Positions 9,155-19,590 are shown, counted from the stretch's first letter. The stretch is DNA of 64,000 nt from Psychromonas sp. L1A2 (GCF_009828855.1 NZ_WUAG01000001.1:1736001-1800000), one strand, 5' to 3'. Made by a program: numbers and translations. Notes: generated from the sequence alone by a model not told the origin.

Positions 9155-10118
9155 ATAACGAACCTCTTCTTAGTGGACTAATGATAACCATAAAGACCTC
9201 TGTGGCAATACTGAACATTAAAATAAAGCCTGTGATAATAAGCATGCCAGCAGGAAGCACTAAATAATCCCCTGATTTTAAGGAAGTAAAAAGCCACTTC
9301 CCAATACCATTTAGGTTAAATACAATTTCAATGGTCATTGCAAAGGAAATAATGGTACTTAATTGTAAACGTAATTGAGGAATAATTGGTGGTAATGCAT
9401 TTTTGATTGCATGAGTAAAAACGATTTTAGTTCTTGAAAAGCCTTTAGCGTAAGCGGTTTGTATATAGTTACTGCGCATCACCATGGTCATCGAGTGACG
9501 AGTCAAGCGGACTATTTCAGCCACTAAGAAAAAAGATAAAACCAAAGCCGGTAAGATTAAATGAGCCACGCGATCAATAAATGCAAAAAAACCGTATTGT
9601 TCAGTTACTAATAAAGTATCAATTAATAAAAAACCAGAGACCACTGGGATATCATAAACTAAGCTTAAATTACCATCGACTGGTAAAATATCACCCCCTA
9701 TACTTGGTAGTAATACTGCCATAACGCCGACCCAGAAGACGGGTAATGCAAGTCCAATGATCGCAATAGTCATGATTATGTAGTCAAGCTTTGTATTTCT
9801 GAATAATCCCGCAAGTAATCCAAGTGGAATCGCCATTAGACTTGAGAATAATAAAGCAACAAAACATAGCTCTAATGTTGAAGCAAAAAAGATAAGCCCG
9901 CGTTTCAATAAACCTTGTTGATCAATAGTGGAATAACCGAAATTACCACTCAAAATCTGCCATAAATATGAAAAATATTGTAAAACAAAATTTCCTTGGG
10001 CTAATTTTTCAGTCGTATGATTAATAGTTACCGTGCGATCAATCATGAAAGCGATAATAGTTAAAATAAACGCAGTGATTAATAGTAGGTTTAAACGTCT
10101 TATTAAAAATGACAGCAT
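9141..10118 (-). CDS. sapB: Peptide ABC transporter permease SapB
   Basis: This 325-residue OppB-type permease is the partner of SapC. It shows an N-terminal helix (about 9-28), a periplasmic loop, and five more hydrophobic segments. The EAA loop is in QTAYAKGFSRTKIVFTHAIKNALPP. The C-terminus ISPLRRGS matches the SapB ending. One base separates it from the sapA stop. Confidence 0.93.
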   Translation of the reverse strand: MLSFLIRRLNLLLITAFILTIIAFMIDRTVTINHTTEKLAQGNFVLQYFSYLWQILSGNFGYSTIDQQGLLKRGLIFFASTLELCFVALLFSSLMAIPLGLLAGLFRNTKLDYIIMTIAIIGLALPVFWVGVMAVLLPSIGGDILPVDGNLSLVYDIPVVSGFLLIDTLLVTEQYGFFAFIDRVAHLILPALVLSFFLVAEIVRLTRHSMTMVMRSNYIQTAYAKGFSRTKIVFTHAIKNALPPIIPQLRLQLSTIISFAMTIEIVFNLNGIGKWLFTSLKSGDYLVLPAGMLIITGFILMFSIATEVFMVIISPLRRGSLYVDK

Positions 10119-10119
10119 A

Positions 10120-11724
10120 TTAATTCAAATCTTGTTTAATGGCATTTTGAAAATTAATACCGGTTAATGGATTCACTTCTACATTCAAAATCGATTTTGA
10201 AATAGCATCTAATCTTAAAACGTGTGCAATAGGCAGGTATGGGCGTTCCTTAAAAACTTCATCTTGAATGTGGTAATAATTCTTTATTCGTTGTGCAAAG
10301 TTAGATTCAGTTAATGATTGATCTAATAATACCTGCGTATTAATAGAACACCAATTACTACTATTACCTGTTTCTGGAGTAGAGTTACAACTTAATAAAG
10401 GTCTGAAAATACTATCAGGATCGTTAATATGGACATTTATACCAGTTAAGTAGGTATCATAATCGCCACTGTGTAATTTATTTTTTATTGCTGTTTCACT
10501 TAAATTATTGATGCTACTTTTAACGCCAATAGCAGATAAATTAGCTTGAATTAATTCAGCTGTTTTATGGAAGTTAGGGTTAAATACATCTGCCCCGTTT
10601 GGTAATAAAATACGCAATGTTTGTGTAAAGTCAAAATCTAACCTTTGTAAGGTTTGCTCTGCTTGTTCCGGGTTATACAGATCATTATCAAAACGAGGCT
10701 TTAACGCCCATGATTGTTTACTTAACAATGTTTCTGTTTGAATTGCGCTTTGGAAATAAACCGCATTTAAAATCGTTTCGGTATCTACCGCTTGAGCTAA
10801 AGCTTGTCTAACTTGCGCATCTTTTAATTTATCTTGTTTAGTATTAAATGCCCACAGTGAAATATTAGCGGTGGATTTACTATTTAAAGTGATTTTTTTA
10901 TTTTGACTGATAGTTTCCAACTGGCTGGCTGCAGGGTATGAAATTGCATCACATTCACCGGATAATAATTTGGTATAACGTTTTGTTGCACTAGGGTTAG
11001 TAAAGAAAATTAAGTTTTCAATATTGGTCATTGATTGCCAATACAATGCATTTTTTGTATAGCGGATAGTACCGTTATTATCAAAACTCTTAAATTTAAA
11101 TGGTCCAGTACCAATAGGCTGAAAGTCTATTTTTTCTGGGTGTCCTTCTTTTAATAATTGTTTACCGTATTCTTTAGAGTGAATAACTGCGTAGTGTGCA
11201 GCTAAATTAGCTAGCAAAGTTACATCTGGTTTTGATAAAACAAATTCAACAGTATGTTCATCAATTTTGTTTATTGCTGATAACAAATCAGTAAAAGGGT
11301 GGTTATAAAAATAATTAACGGCTTGATTATTAACAGTGTGATAAGGATGCATTACATCTCGCATACGATTAAAGCTGAACAATACATCGTCAGCATTTAA
11401 GAACCTTGTTGGTTTAAAGTAATCTGTATTATGAAAACTAATATTGTTACGTAATGTAAAGCGGTATCGGAGTTTATCATCACTACGTTCCCAGCTTTTT
11501 GCTAGATCAGGTACAAATTCATTGGTTTTAGAGTCAATCTTGACCAATCGGCTAAAGATTTGATGTGTTGTTGCATCTAAGCTGGCGATATCGTCACTTA
11601 TTTGAGGGTTAAATGACGCTGGCTGACTATCAGTACAATAGATAAGCGTATTTTGTGTCAGCGCTTTATTTTGGTAACAACCACTGAGGCTGGCAATTAA
11701 GAACAATAAGCATATTAAACGCAT
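10120..11724 (-). CDS. sapA: Peptide-binding protein SapA (predicted lipoprotein)
   Basis: SapA (534 residues; E. coli 547) belongs to solute-binding family 5, as do OppA and DppA, and is the first gene of the sap operon. It would capture peptides, or haem in some species, in the periplasm for SapBCDF. The first 17 residues form a lipoprotein signal ending LIASLSGC, so the mature protein should be lipid-anchored. E. coli SapA is instead a soluble periplasmic protein. The family pattern LAKSWERSDDKLRYRFTLR near residue 75 is clear. The operon promoter presumably lies in the 130-base gap before the MATE gene, which is on the same strand; I see no terminator there, so read-through is possible. 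Confidence 0.92.
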   Translation of the reverse strand: MRLICLLFLIASLSGCYQNKALTQNTLIYCTDSQPASFNPQISDDIASLDATTHQIFSRLVKIDSKTNEFVPDLAKSWERSDDKLRYRFTLRNNISFHNTDYFKPTRFLNADDVLFSFNRMRDVMHPYHTVNNQAVNYFYNHPFTDLLSAINKIDEHTVEFVLSKPDVTLLANLAAHYAVIHSKEYGKQLLKEGHPEKIDFQPIGTGPFKFKSFDNNGTIRYTKNALYWQSMTNIENLIFFTNPSATKRYTKLLSGECDAISYPAASQLETISQNKKITLNSKSTANISLWAFNTKQDKLKDAQVRQALAQAVDTETILNAVYFQSAIQTETLLSKQSWALKPRFDNDLYNPEQAEQTLQRLDFDFTQTLRILLPNGADVFNPNFHKTAELIQANLSAIGVKSSINNLSETAIKNKLHSGDYDTYLTGINVHINDPDSIFRPLLSCNSTPETGNSSNWCSINTQVLLDQSLTESNFAQRIKNYYHIQDEVFKERPYLPIAHVLRLDAISKSILNVEVNPLTGINFQNAIKQDLN

Positions 11725-11857
11725 AGTGTTTGCTATTCCATTAGGATAATAAGGTTAATTTAACATTTGATAAGCTGAAATAAAATATTAAATATCAGAA
11801 GGATAGGTTAACTCTGTTATTTAATGAAACTAACACAACAAATGCATGACAGTTGAG

Positions 11858-13186
11858 TTAATTATAATCTAATTTACGCAGTATTTGATAGCATAGCATA
11901 ATTGCAATTAAAGCAAATACAACACTACCTAATGCTTGTCCTATCAGTATTCCTTGTGCGCCATAATAATAGGCGCCAATACTTACAAATGGGATAGTAC
12001 CCAAGGACAATTTAGCGAGGTTAAGCATGCTGGCTAATTTGGGGGATCCAACATTATTCAAAAATGACATCGCGACTAAATTCATGGCGACAAAAATAAA
12101 ACTAATACTAATGTATTGGCAGAAAAATCGAATCATGATGGCAGCCCCATTCTGCGCATTAAATAATGTAACCAAATATTCTTGCAACAAAGAAAGTACT
12201 AAGGCTAATACAAACACATATTTAATAATAAAATTAAGAGATTGATTTAATGTTGTTCTGACACGTTTGAATTGTGCTGCCCCAATATTTTGGCTGATAA
12301 TTGGACCAATTGCACCGGGCATTGCAAATAACATCATAAATACAACAGGTATTAATCTACTGATAATAGCCCAACCTGCTACAAAGCTTGCCCCAAATTT
12401 AGCTATTTCATAGGTAATGTAGAGTTGGCTAAGGGGTGTTGCAATCTGTGTTAGCGAAACCGGAATAGCTACCTTAAAAATAAATCGGCTATGTTTTTTT
12501 ATATCGACTAATCCAATCCGAGTTATAAATTTGGCTTTGACCAATAAATAATATATTGCCAGTAATAACATTGTACTTTTAGCAATTAATGAAGCGAAAG
12601 CAGCCCCTTTAAGATCAAGCTCAAAATAAAAAATGAATAAAGGGTCAAGCATAATATTCACCACACCAGCAGTGATGGTGCAATACATGCCTAATTTAGC
12701 TTTACCTAGCGAACGTAATGTTGCATTTATTTGCATGCCTAGTGCAACAATGGGGGTAGCAATAAGAGTAATGTTTAAATAATCTTTTGCTGATTGTAAT
12801 TCGTTTCCCTGGGCACCTAATAACGTTAATAATGTATTAGCATTATAAAAAATAATAAAACTAACCAACAAACTAATAGCAAAGGTGATCATATAACAGG
12901 TCATTGCTGCTTGTTTAGCCTGTTGATAATGCTGTTGACCAATCAACCTTGCTACTACAACTGAGTTTGCAATCATCATGGCGATGGTTATAGAGGTGGT
13001 AAAAAACAGAATTGCAGCAGCGTATGCAATTGCTGATAAAAGGAGAGGTTGATTTAATAAACTAATAAAATAAATATCCACCAGATCAACGACAAAAAAG
13101 ACACTCAATCCAATAACATTGGTAAGTGCCATCTTTATAATATGTTCGGAGATATCGCCTTGTGTAAATTTAGCAGCTAACGACAC
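11858..13186 (-). CDS. MATE-family multidrug/cation antiporter
   Basis: This 442-residue protein has twelve predicted membrane segments in two homologous halves and belongs to the MATE (NorM/DinF) family, which exports cationic drugs or metabolites in exchange for sodium or protons. The first half carries an N-terminal VDLVDIYFIS stretch and the second half a related MFAMPGAIGPIISQNIGA region. The start is two bases after the yfhL stop, so it is probably the third gene of a trhP-yfhL-MATE transcript. I cannot name the substrate. Confidence 0.85.
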   Translation of the reverse strand: MSLAAKFTQGDISEHIIKMALTNVIGLSVFFVVDLVDIYFISLLNQPLLLSAIAYAAAILFFTTSITIAMMIANSVVVARLIGQQHYQQAKQAAMTCYMITFAISLLVSFIIFYNANTLLTLLGAQGNELQSAKDYLNITLIATPIVALGMQINATLRSLGKAKLGMYCTITAGVVNIMLDPLFIFYFELDLKGAAFASLIAKSTMLLLAIYYLLVKAKFITRIGLVDIKKHSRFIFKVAIPVSLTQIATPLSQLYITYEIAKFGASFVAGWAIISRLIPVVFMMLFAMPGAIGPIISQNIGAAQFKRVRTTLNQSLNFIIKYVFVLALVLSLLQEYLVTLFNAQNGAAIMIRFFCQYISISFIFVAMNLVAMSFLNNVGSPKLASMLNLAKLSLGTIPFVSIGAYYYGAQGILIGQALGSVVFALIAIMLCYQILRKLDYN

Positions 13187-13188
13187 AG

Positions 13189-13437
13189 TTAATTGACGTA
13201 TAAATTAGCGAATTTATCTAACAACTGTTCTTGTGATTCTTTATTGTTTGGATCAACGATAATGCAGTTAATGGGGCAAACAGCAACACAAGTAGCCTTT
13301 TCATAAAAACCCACACATTCAGTACACAAGTCTGGGTTTATTTCATATATTTCTGCACCAAAGGTGATTGCCTCATTGGGGCACTCTGGATCACACATAT
13401 CACAGTTGATGCAGCTATCTTCTATTAGCAGTGCCAT
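13189..13437 (-). CDS. yfhL: 2[4Fe-4S] ferredoxin, YfhL family
   Basis: This small ferredoxin (82 residues) has two cluster motifs, CINCDMCDPECP and CTEC...CVAVCP. The longer insert in the second motif, with Cys residues eight apart, is typical of the YfhL/Allochromatium-type low-potential ferredoxins. It sits 17 bases after trhP, an iron-sulfur tRNA hydroxylase, so it is a plausible electron donor to that enzyme; this is an inference from adjacency. Confidence 0.9.
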   Translation of the reverse strand: MALLIEDSCINCDMCDPECPNEAITFGAEIYEINPDLCTECVGFYEKATCVAVCPINCIIVDPNNKESQEQLLDKFANLYVN

Positions 13438-13454
13438 TTTATAACCAAACCATA

Positions 13455-14798
13455 TTATTTAGAATGTGGGTTACGGGTGTCGTTACCCTGAACAAGATTA
13501 CGCATTAGCAAGCCGTGGTTTAAATCAATTTCTTTTGGCACTGGAATATATAAAGTGTGGCCAGAACCTGGTGCGACATCGACTAATTCACCTTTACGGT
13601 TATGTAACTCTTCTAGTTTAAAGTTGATGTTGCCCAGTGGTGTCATTAATTCTAGTTTGTCACCCACTAAAAACTTGTTTTTAACGTTAACTTCAGCAAG
13701 CCCTTGAGCATTACGTCCCATTATTTCGCCCACAAATTGTTGTGTATCACTCACTGAATAACCAACATCGTAATTTTGATATTGATCATGTGTATGACGA
13801 CTTAAAAAGCCTTCAGTGTACCCTCGATGTGCTAAATTCTCTAAAGAGCTCATTAATGATGGATCGAAAGGGCGTCCAGCTATCGCATCATCCATTGCCT
13901 TACGATAAATTTGAGCGGTACGTGCGCAGTAATAAAAACTCTTAGTACGGCCTTCGATTTTTAAGGAATGAACTCCCATCTTCAAAAGACGTTCGACATG
14001 TTGAATAGCACGCAAATCCTTTGAGTTCATAATATAAGTGCCGTGCTCATCTTCAAATGCTGGCATATATTCACCAGGACGACCTTGTTCTTGTAATAAA
14101 AACATTTGGTCTGTTGTTTGTCCGCTGCCTAACGTAGGCTCAGCAGGCTGGATGGCGACAATATCACCCGTTTCATTTTCTTTGGCTTCATGCGCATCAT
14201 ATTTCCAACGACATGAATTAGTACAAGTACCTTGGTTTGGGTCGCGTTTATTAATATAACCAGATAATAAACAGCGTCCTGAATAAGCCATACATAATGC
14301 GCCATGTACAAAGACCTCAATTTCAATTTCAGGGCAGTGATAGCGAATGTCTTCGATTTCATCTAATGAAAGCTCACGTGATAAAATAACGCGTTCAATA
14401 CCTTGTTGATACCAAAACTTAACCGTTGCCCAATTGACAGCATTAGCCTGTACACTTAAATGAATGGGTATATCAGGAAAAACATCACGTACCATCATGA
14501 TTAATCCTGGGTCTGACATAATTAAAGCGTCTGGCTTTAAATCGACAACAGGTTTCATGTCGCGAATAAAAGTTTTTAATTTAGAGTTATGAGGCTGTAT
14601 ATTACAAACTACATACAGTTTTTTACCTTGAGCATGCGCTTCATTAATGGCAATCTGTAGTTTTTCGATATTAAATTCGTTATTTCGTACGCGTAAAGAG
14701 TAACGTGGTTGACCTGCATAAACGGCATCAGCTCCGTAAGCAAAAGCATACCGCATGTTCTTTAAAGTGCCCGCTGGCGATAATAATTCTGGTTTCAT
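13455..14798 (-). CDS. trhP: tRNA uridine-34 5-hydroxylation protein TrhP (YegQ, peptidase U32 family)
   Basis: TrhP (447 residues; E. coli YegQ 453) makes 5-hydroxyuridine at tRNA position 34, the precursor of the cmo5U wobble base, under anaerobic or general conditions. Despite the U32 'peptidase' name, the family members studied are iron-sulfur hydroxylases. The N-terminus MKPELLSPAGTLKNMRYAFA and the Cys cluster GALCMAYSGRCLLS followed by GTCTNSC, with a further Cys in FYYCAR, agree with this. It is the first gene of a minus-strand unit and is divergent from proQ across 267 bases. Confidence 0.92.
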   Translation of the reverse strand: MKPELLSPAGTLKNMRYAFAYGADAVYAGQPRYSLRVRNNEFNIEKLQIAINEAHAQGKKLYVVCNIQPHNSKLKTFIRDMKPVVDLKPDALIMSDPGLIMMVRDVFPDIPIHLSVQANAVNWATVKFWYQQGIERVILSRELSLDEIEDIRYHCPEIEIEVFVHGALCMAYSGRCLLSGYINKRDPNQGTCTNSCRWKYDAHEAKENETGDIVAIQPAEPTLGSGQTTDQMFLLQEQGRPGEYMPAFEDEHGTYIMNSKDLRAIQHVERLLKMGVHSLKIEGRTKSFYYCARTAQIYRKAMDDAIAGRPFDPSLMSSLENLAHRGYTEGFLSRHTHDQYQNYDVGYSVSDTQQFVGEIMGRNAQGLAEVNVKNKFLVGDKLELMTPLGNINFKLEELHNRKGELVDVAPGSGHTLYIPVPKEIDLNHGLLMRNLVQGNDTRNPHSK

Positions 14799-15065
14799 CT
14801 GTCTCTCTTAAGTAATAATGAAGGCGTAATATCGAAAAATTGAAGTAAATATACTACTTGTTTTTATAAAAAAGGTGTAGAAGAAGCTGATAAACCTTAA
14901 CTATTCATAATTAATATCAATAAATTGACGTGAATAGGTTCCTATGACAATAATTCGGTTCACATTTAATAAACGCAACACTATACTACCCAGTAATTTT
15001 CTTAATGATAATCAGAGATTTACTCTGGATATCTTTCAACATCGTTTTTAAATATTAGGTTTTAC

Positions 15066-15695
15066 ATGGAAATCACAGAAAAGTTTACAAATAACAAACA
15101 AATCATTGCCTTCTTAACAGAACAATTTCCGGCTTGCTTCATCGCTGGTTCAGAATCTGCAAAACCATTAAAAATTGGTGTATTCCAAGAATTAGCGGCT
15201 CGTTTAGAAAACGAACCACGTGTAAGTAAAACACAGCTTAGAGGTGCCTTACGTCAATATACGATGAGCTGGCGTTATCTTCACTGTGTTAAAGCAGGTG
15301 TTAAACGTGTTGACTTAGATGGCGTCGAAGGTGATGAAGTTTCTCAAGAACATGCTGATCACGCTCAGTTATCGTTAAAAGAAAGTAAAGAAAAAGCATT
15401 TGCTAATAAAAAGAAAACAGATGCAAATAAAGCACCAGCCCGTGCTGCTAAGAAAGTCTCTGTTCCAAGCCGTAAAAAAGAGGCTCCTAAAAAAGCAGCT
15501 AAAAAGCCTGAAATCGACTTAAGCCAATATAAAGAAGCTAATCATAATGAACTAAAAGTGGCACAGTCAGTCAAAGTTCTTTTAGGTAAATCACCTGTTT
15601 CAGCAACCGTAGTAGAAATTTTAAAAGAAGAAGTACAAGTACAACTAGACTCAGGAATGGTTGTGAAAGTTAAAGCTAAGCATTTAATCGTATAA
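15066..15695 (+). CDS. proQ: RNA chaperone ProQ
   Basis: ProQ is a global small-RNA-binding protein. The 209 residues comprise a FinO/ProQ RNA-binding domain (about 1-115, including [15 protein letters not shown]), a lysine/alanine-rich linker (about 120-150) and a C-terminal Tudor-like domain (about 160-209). The order proQ-prc with a 12-base gap is the classical gammaproteobacterial arrangement. Confidence 0.95.
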   Translation: MEITEKFTNNKQIIAFLTEQFPACFIAGSESAKPLKIGVFQELAARLENEPRVSKTQLRGALRQYTMSWRYLHCVKAGVKRVDLDGVEGDEVSQEHADHAQLSLKESKEKAFANKKKTDANKAPARAAKKVSVPSRKKEAPKKAAKKPEIDLSQYKEANHNELKVAQSVKVLLGKSPVSATVVEILKEEVQVQLDSGMVVKVKAKHLIV

Positions 15696-15707
15696 AAGGT
15701 CTTTTTA

Positions 15708-17702
15708 ATGAAAAAACTCTTTCGTCATGCATTAATTCTCTCTCAGTTATGTTTTGTTGGGGTGGCATTTTCCGCCGCCGATAGTATCTCCATAAAAGAT
15801 ATCCCACAGTTGAAGCAAGAATCTCAACATGCAAAAGTGGCGAAAAGAGTGAGTGACTTATTCAGTCGCTCTCATTACAAATATATTCCTTTGGATGATG
15901 AATTATCTGCCAAGGTATTTGACCGCTACATTGAACAATTAGATTTTAATAAACAAATTTTTATGCAAAGTGATATTGATGATATGAAAGAATATCAATT
16001 TACCTTTGATGATAATTTGAAATTTGGTCAATTGGATTCTATCTATTCAATTTACCAACTTAATTTAACTCGTCGCTTTGAACGTTTTAATTATGCATTA
16101 TCTTTATTAGATAATGAGATTAAGTTCGATACAGATGAAGAGTATCAATATGACCGAAGTGATGCCGTGTGGCCTAAAGACAAAGCTGAACTTGATTTGT
16201 TATGGCAGACTCGTGTTAAGTCAGATGCGCTAACATTAAAGCTGTCGGGTAAAAAATGGCCAGAAATTAAAACGTTATTAACTAAACGTTATAATTATGC
16301 ACTTAAGCATTTGACGCAAACAGAAAGTGAAGATGTTTTTCAAACCTTCATGAATGCCTATGCTTACACAATTGAACCTCATACAAGTTACTTATCTCCT
16401 CGTAATGCTGAACGTTTTAAAATGGAAATGAACCTTTCTTTGGAAGGTATTGGTGCCGTTTTACAACTTGAAGATGATTACACTGTTGTACGCAGCCTAG
16501 TACCTGGAGGTCCTGCGGATAAATCTAAACTATTGTCAAAAAATGACAAAATAATTGGTGTCGGCCAAAAAGGCGAAAAAATTGTTGATGTTGTTGGGTG
16601 GCGTTTAGATGATATCGTTGAACTGATTAAAGGGCCAAAAGGCACGACAGTGCAATTACAAATTTTATCGGGAAAAGCCGGTGATATTAATAAAGTAATC
16701 AATATTGTTCGAGAAGAAATTCATCTTGAAGATAGAGAAGCTAAATCATCAGTTGAAGTGATTGATGGTGAGAATATTGGTGTTATCACTATCCCAAGTT
16801 TCTATATTAACCTCAGTGAAGATGTTGACCGCGAATTAGCAGCATTAGCGAAAAAAGACGTTAAAGGTATTGTGATTGATTTACGTAACAATGGCGGCGG
16901 CGCATTAAGTGAAGCAACATTGTTAACGGGCTTATTCATAAAAACAGGCCCTGTTGTACAAGTAAGAGACAGTCGCCAACAAATATCAGTACAAGTTGAT
17001 GATGATGATTCCATTTCTTACGATGGTCCTTTAACCGTATTAATTAATCGTAATAGTGCATCTGCTTCTGAAATATTCGCTGCTGCACTACAAGATTACG
17101 GTCGAGCTATTATTATTGGTGAGCAAAGTTATGGTAAAGGTACTGTGCAACAACATCGTCGTATCGCTCGTTATTACGATACAAATCAAGATGCTGTAGG
17201 GTCAGTCCAATATACGATTGCAAAATTTTATCGAATTAATGGCGGAAGTACACAAAATAAAGGGGTAATTCCTGATATTACTTTCCCAACTGCGATCGAC
17301 CCTAAAGATACAGGTGAAAGTTTAGCGAAGAACGCGCTACCGTGGGATAATGTTAAATCAGCAAAATACAAAAAAGTAGATGATCTGCAAGAAAAAATAA
17401 AAGAGTTAACATTAGATCATAAGAAACGTATTAAAAACGAAATTGAATTTAGTTATTTAGCGAATGATATCAATGAATATTTACTTGAAAAAGATAAAAC
17501 GAGTATTTCATTAGTTGAAAAAGACCGTGTTGCTGAACGAGAAGCAAATGAAACTGATAACTTAAAACGAACTAACGAGCGTCTTAAACGTGCTGGACTC
17601 AAAGAAGTTAAATCATTAGATGATCTTCCTGATGATTTTGAACCTGTTGATTCATTTTTAATTGAAGCTGGCCACATCACTTTGGATTATGCCAATCTAT
17701 AG
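15708..17702 (+). CDS. prc: Tail-specific periplasmic protease Prc (Tsp)
   Basis: Prc (664 residues; E. coli 682) cleaves periplasmic proteins with non-polar C-termini, processes FtsI, and with NlpI degrades the peptidoglycan hydrolase MepS. A signal peptide covers about residues 1-23. A PDZ domain lies near 245-325 (SLEGIGAVLQLEDDYTVVRS and the following segment). The catalytic serine is Ser452 in SASASE, with Asp463 and Lys477 in SYGKGTVQ, the same numbering as the E. coli precursor. The last ~130 residues are the helical DUF3340 region. It is co-transcribed with proQ and followed by a good terminator. Confidence 0.96.
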   Translation: MKKLFRHALILSQLCFVGVAFSAADSISIKDIPQLKQESQHAKVAKRVSDLFSRSHYKYIPLDDELSAKVFDRYIEQLDFNKQIFMQSDIDDMKEYQFTFDDNLKFGQLDSIYSIYQLNLTRRFERFNYALSLLDNEIKFDTDEEYQYDRSDAVWPKDKAELDLLWQTRVKSDALTLKLSGKKWPEIKTLLTKRYNYALKHLTQTESEDVFQTFMNAYAYTIEPHTSYLSPRNAERFKMEMNLSLEGIGAVLQLEDDYTVVRSLVPGGPADKSKLLSKNDKIIGVGQKGEKIVDVVGWRLDDIVELIKGPKGTTVQLQILSGKAGDINKVINIVREEIHLEDREAKSSVEVIDGENIGVITIPSFYINLSEDVDRELAALAKKDVKGIVIDLRNNGGGALSEATLLTGLFIKTGPVVQVRDSRQQISVQVDDDDSISYDGPLTVLINRNSASASEIFAAALQDYGRAIIIGEQSYGKGTVQQHRRIARYYDTNQDAVGSVQYTIAKFYRINGGSTQNKGVIPDITFPTAIDPKDTGESLAKNALPWDNVKSAKYKKVDDLQEKIKELTLDHKKRIKNEIEFSYLANDINEYLLEKDKTSISLVEKDRVAEREANETDNLKRTNERLKRAGLKEVKSLDDLPDDFEPVDSFLIEAGHITLDYANL

Positions 17703-17723
17703 ATAATTGTTCGGTATTAAAAT

Positions 17724-17756
17724 AAAGCCGACTTCTATAGTCGGCTTTTTTATTTT
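17724..17756 (+). terminator. Rho-independent terminator of proQ-prc
   Basis: AAAGCCGACT and AGTCGGCTTT make a 10-bp stem with a 5-base loop, followed by TTTTATTTT. It ends 14 bases before the fadD start codon. Confidence 0.88.
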
Positions 17757-17770
17757 AGTAGGAATTGATT

Positions 17771-19432
17771 ATGTTTAAACCTTGGTTAGATAAATACCCA
17801 CCTGGTATTAATAGCAAAATAAACGAAAACACGTTGATCAACTTGGTTGATATGTTTGAACACTCATTCGATGAATATGCAGATCACATTGCTTTTATCA
17901 ATATGGATGAAACGTTAACTTACAGAGAATTAGAGTCACAATCCCGCGATATAGCGACTTACCTTCAACAGACCTCTCAATTATCAAAGGGTGATCGTGT
18001 TGCAGTAATGATGCCAAACCTTTTACAATACCCTATTATTCTACTCGGAATATTAAGATCAGGCTTAGTCGCTGTTAACGTAAATCCCTTATATACCGCC
18101 TCAGAATTAAAACATCAACTTAACGACTCCAGTGCTAAAGCCATATTTATCGTTTCTAATTATGCACAGACATTAGAAAGTATTGTTAAAGAGACAGACA
18201 TTGAACATGTGGTGCTAACTAAAATTGGTGATGCATTGCCATTGATGAAACGTAAATTTGTTAACTTTATCGTCGCTTACGTAAAAAAAATGGTGCCTAA
18301 ATTTAAGTTACCAAGTGCAAAGAGTTATAGGAATGCATTAAAAGAGGGCGCAAAAGGTCAATATATTCGTCCTGTTATTAACTTGGATGACATCGCATTT
18401 ATACAATATACCGGTGGCACAACTGGGTTATCTAAAGGCGCTGTAATGTCTCATCGAAATATGGCTGCAAGCCTTGCACAAGCAGATGCAGTCTTTGGCT
18501 TAACCATTGAGCAAGAAACAGAAATGATTGTTACTGCATTACCTCTTTATCATGCTTTTGCGTTAACCGTGAACTGCCTGTTCTTTATTAAAAGAGGCGC
18601 TACCAACTTACTCATTACCAATCCACGCGACTTAGATACCTTCATTAAAACCTTGAGTAAATATAGATTTACTTACTTTACTGCGCTTAATACATTGTTT
18701 AATGCGTTATTAAATCACCCTAAAATAAATACCGTTGATTTTTCTCATTTAAAAATTACGTTAGCGGGTGGGATGGCAACTCAAACAAAGGTTGCTAAGC
18801 AATGGAAAGAAGTCACAGGAAGTACAGTGATTGAAGGATATGGATTAACTGAATGTGCACCGATGGTTAGTGTTAATGCTTATAATGTCGATGTACATGA
18901 TGGGTCTATCGGGCTTCCTATGCCAGGGACTGATTTACGATTAATAAATGATAAAAATGAGATTGTCGATACCGTTAATAGTGTCGGTGAAATCGAAATT
19001 AAAGGTCCGCAAGTCATGGTCGGTTATTGGAATAGCCCTGGCGAAACCGACGATGCATTTAATGATGGTTGGTTTAAAAGTGGTGATATAGGCTTGTTTA
19101 ATGAAGATGGGCTACTGTATTTGGTTGATCGTAAAAAAGACATGATATTAGTGTCTGGTTTTAATGTTTACCCTAATGAAATAGAAGATATAGTGGTTCA
19201 ATTGGACGGAGTACTTGAAGCGGCAGTTATTGGTATTGAAGATGAAGCAACGGGAGAAAGAGTTAAATTGTTCGTTGTATTAAATGATCATAAAGTGACT
19301 GTTACAACTATTAAAACACATTGTGCTAAGTATCTAACGCGCTATAAACAGCCTAAACAAATAGAAATTGTTACCGAGTTGCCTAAAAATAATGTCGGAA
19401 AAGTATTACGTCGTTTATTAAAAGAAAGATAA
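17771..19432 (+). CDS. fadD: Long-chain fatty acid-CoA ligase FadD-like
   Basis: This 553-residue AMP-forming acyl-CoA synthetase (E. coli FadD 561) activates fatty acids for beta-oxidation at the inner membrane. The P-loop YTGGTTGLSKGA, the adenine-binding region GYGLTECAP, the A8 hinge region LVDRKKDMILVSGFNVYP and the C-terminal lysine in PKNNVGKVLRR are all present. The start is the ATG at 17771, six bases after TAGGAA; a TTG six bases upstream overlaps that site and is less likely. Other medium- or long-chain acyl-CoA synthetases of this family cannot be excluded. The gene has a separate promoter or is read through from prc, because a terminator sits just before it. Confidence 0.88.
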   Translation: MFKPWLDKYPPGINSKINENTLINLVDMFEHSFDEYADHIAFINMDETLTYRELESQSRDIATYLQQTSQLSKGDRVAVMMPNLLQYPIILLGILRSGLVAVNVNPLYTASELKHQLNDSSAKAIFIVSNYAQTLESIVKETDIEHVVLTKIGDALPLMKRKFVNFIVAYVKKMVPKFKLPSAKSYRNALKEGAKGQYIRPVINLDDIAFIQYTGGTTGLSKGAVMSHRNMAASLAQADAVFGLTIEQETEMIVTALPLYHAFALTVNCLFFIKRGATNLLITNPRDLDTFIKTLSKYRFTYFTALNTLFNALLNHPKINTVDFSHLKITLAGGMATQTKVAKQWKEVTGSTVIEGYGLTECAPMVSVNAYNVDVHDGSIGLPMPGTDLRLINDKNEIVDTVNSVGEIEIKGPQVMVGYWNSPGETDDAFNDGWFKSGDIGLFNEDGLLYLVDRKKDMILVSGFNVYPNEIEDIVVQLDGVLEAAVIGIEDEATGERVKLFVVLNDHKVTVTTIKTHCAKYLTRYKQPKQIEIVTELPKNNVGKVLRRLLKER

Positions 19433-19439
19433 GTATTTA

Positions 19440-19486
19440 ATTAAAGGACCTATATTAAGGGCTTATATTAAAGGACTATATTAAGG
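19440..19486. repeat. Two near-identical 20-21-bp direct repeats
   Basis: ATTAAAGGACCTATATTAAGG at 19440-19460 is repeated with one base missing at 19467-19486, directly after the fadD stop codon. It looks like a local slippage duplication; no function is evident. Confidence 0.7.
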
Positions 19487-19590
19487 AAAAGTGTCGTAAG
19501 AGTTAATTTGTATTGATGATAAATTAACTCTTAAAACAACTTTTTTACAGCATTAGTAATGAGCTATTCAAGATAAAATTATTCAATCTT

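Noticed and set aside
16478-17680. Long antisense open frames within prc
   Set aside because: They mirror the codon structure of prc, have no ribosome-binding sites and resemble no family. The same holds for antisense frames in tesA, yccA, cysS and the Liv fusion.
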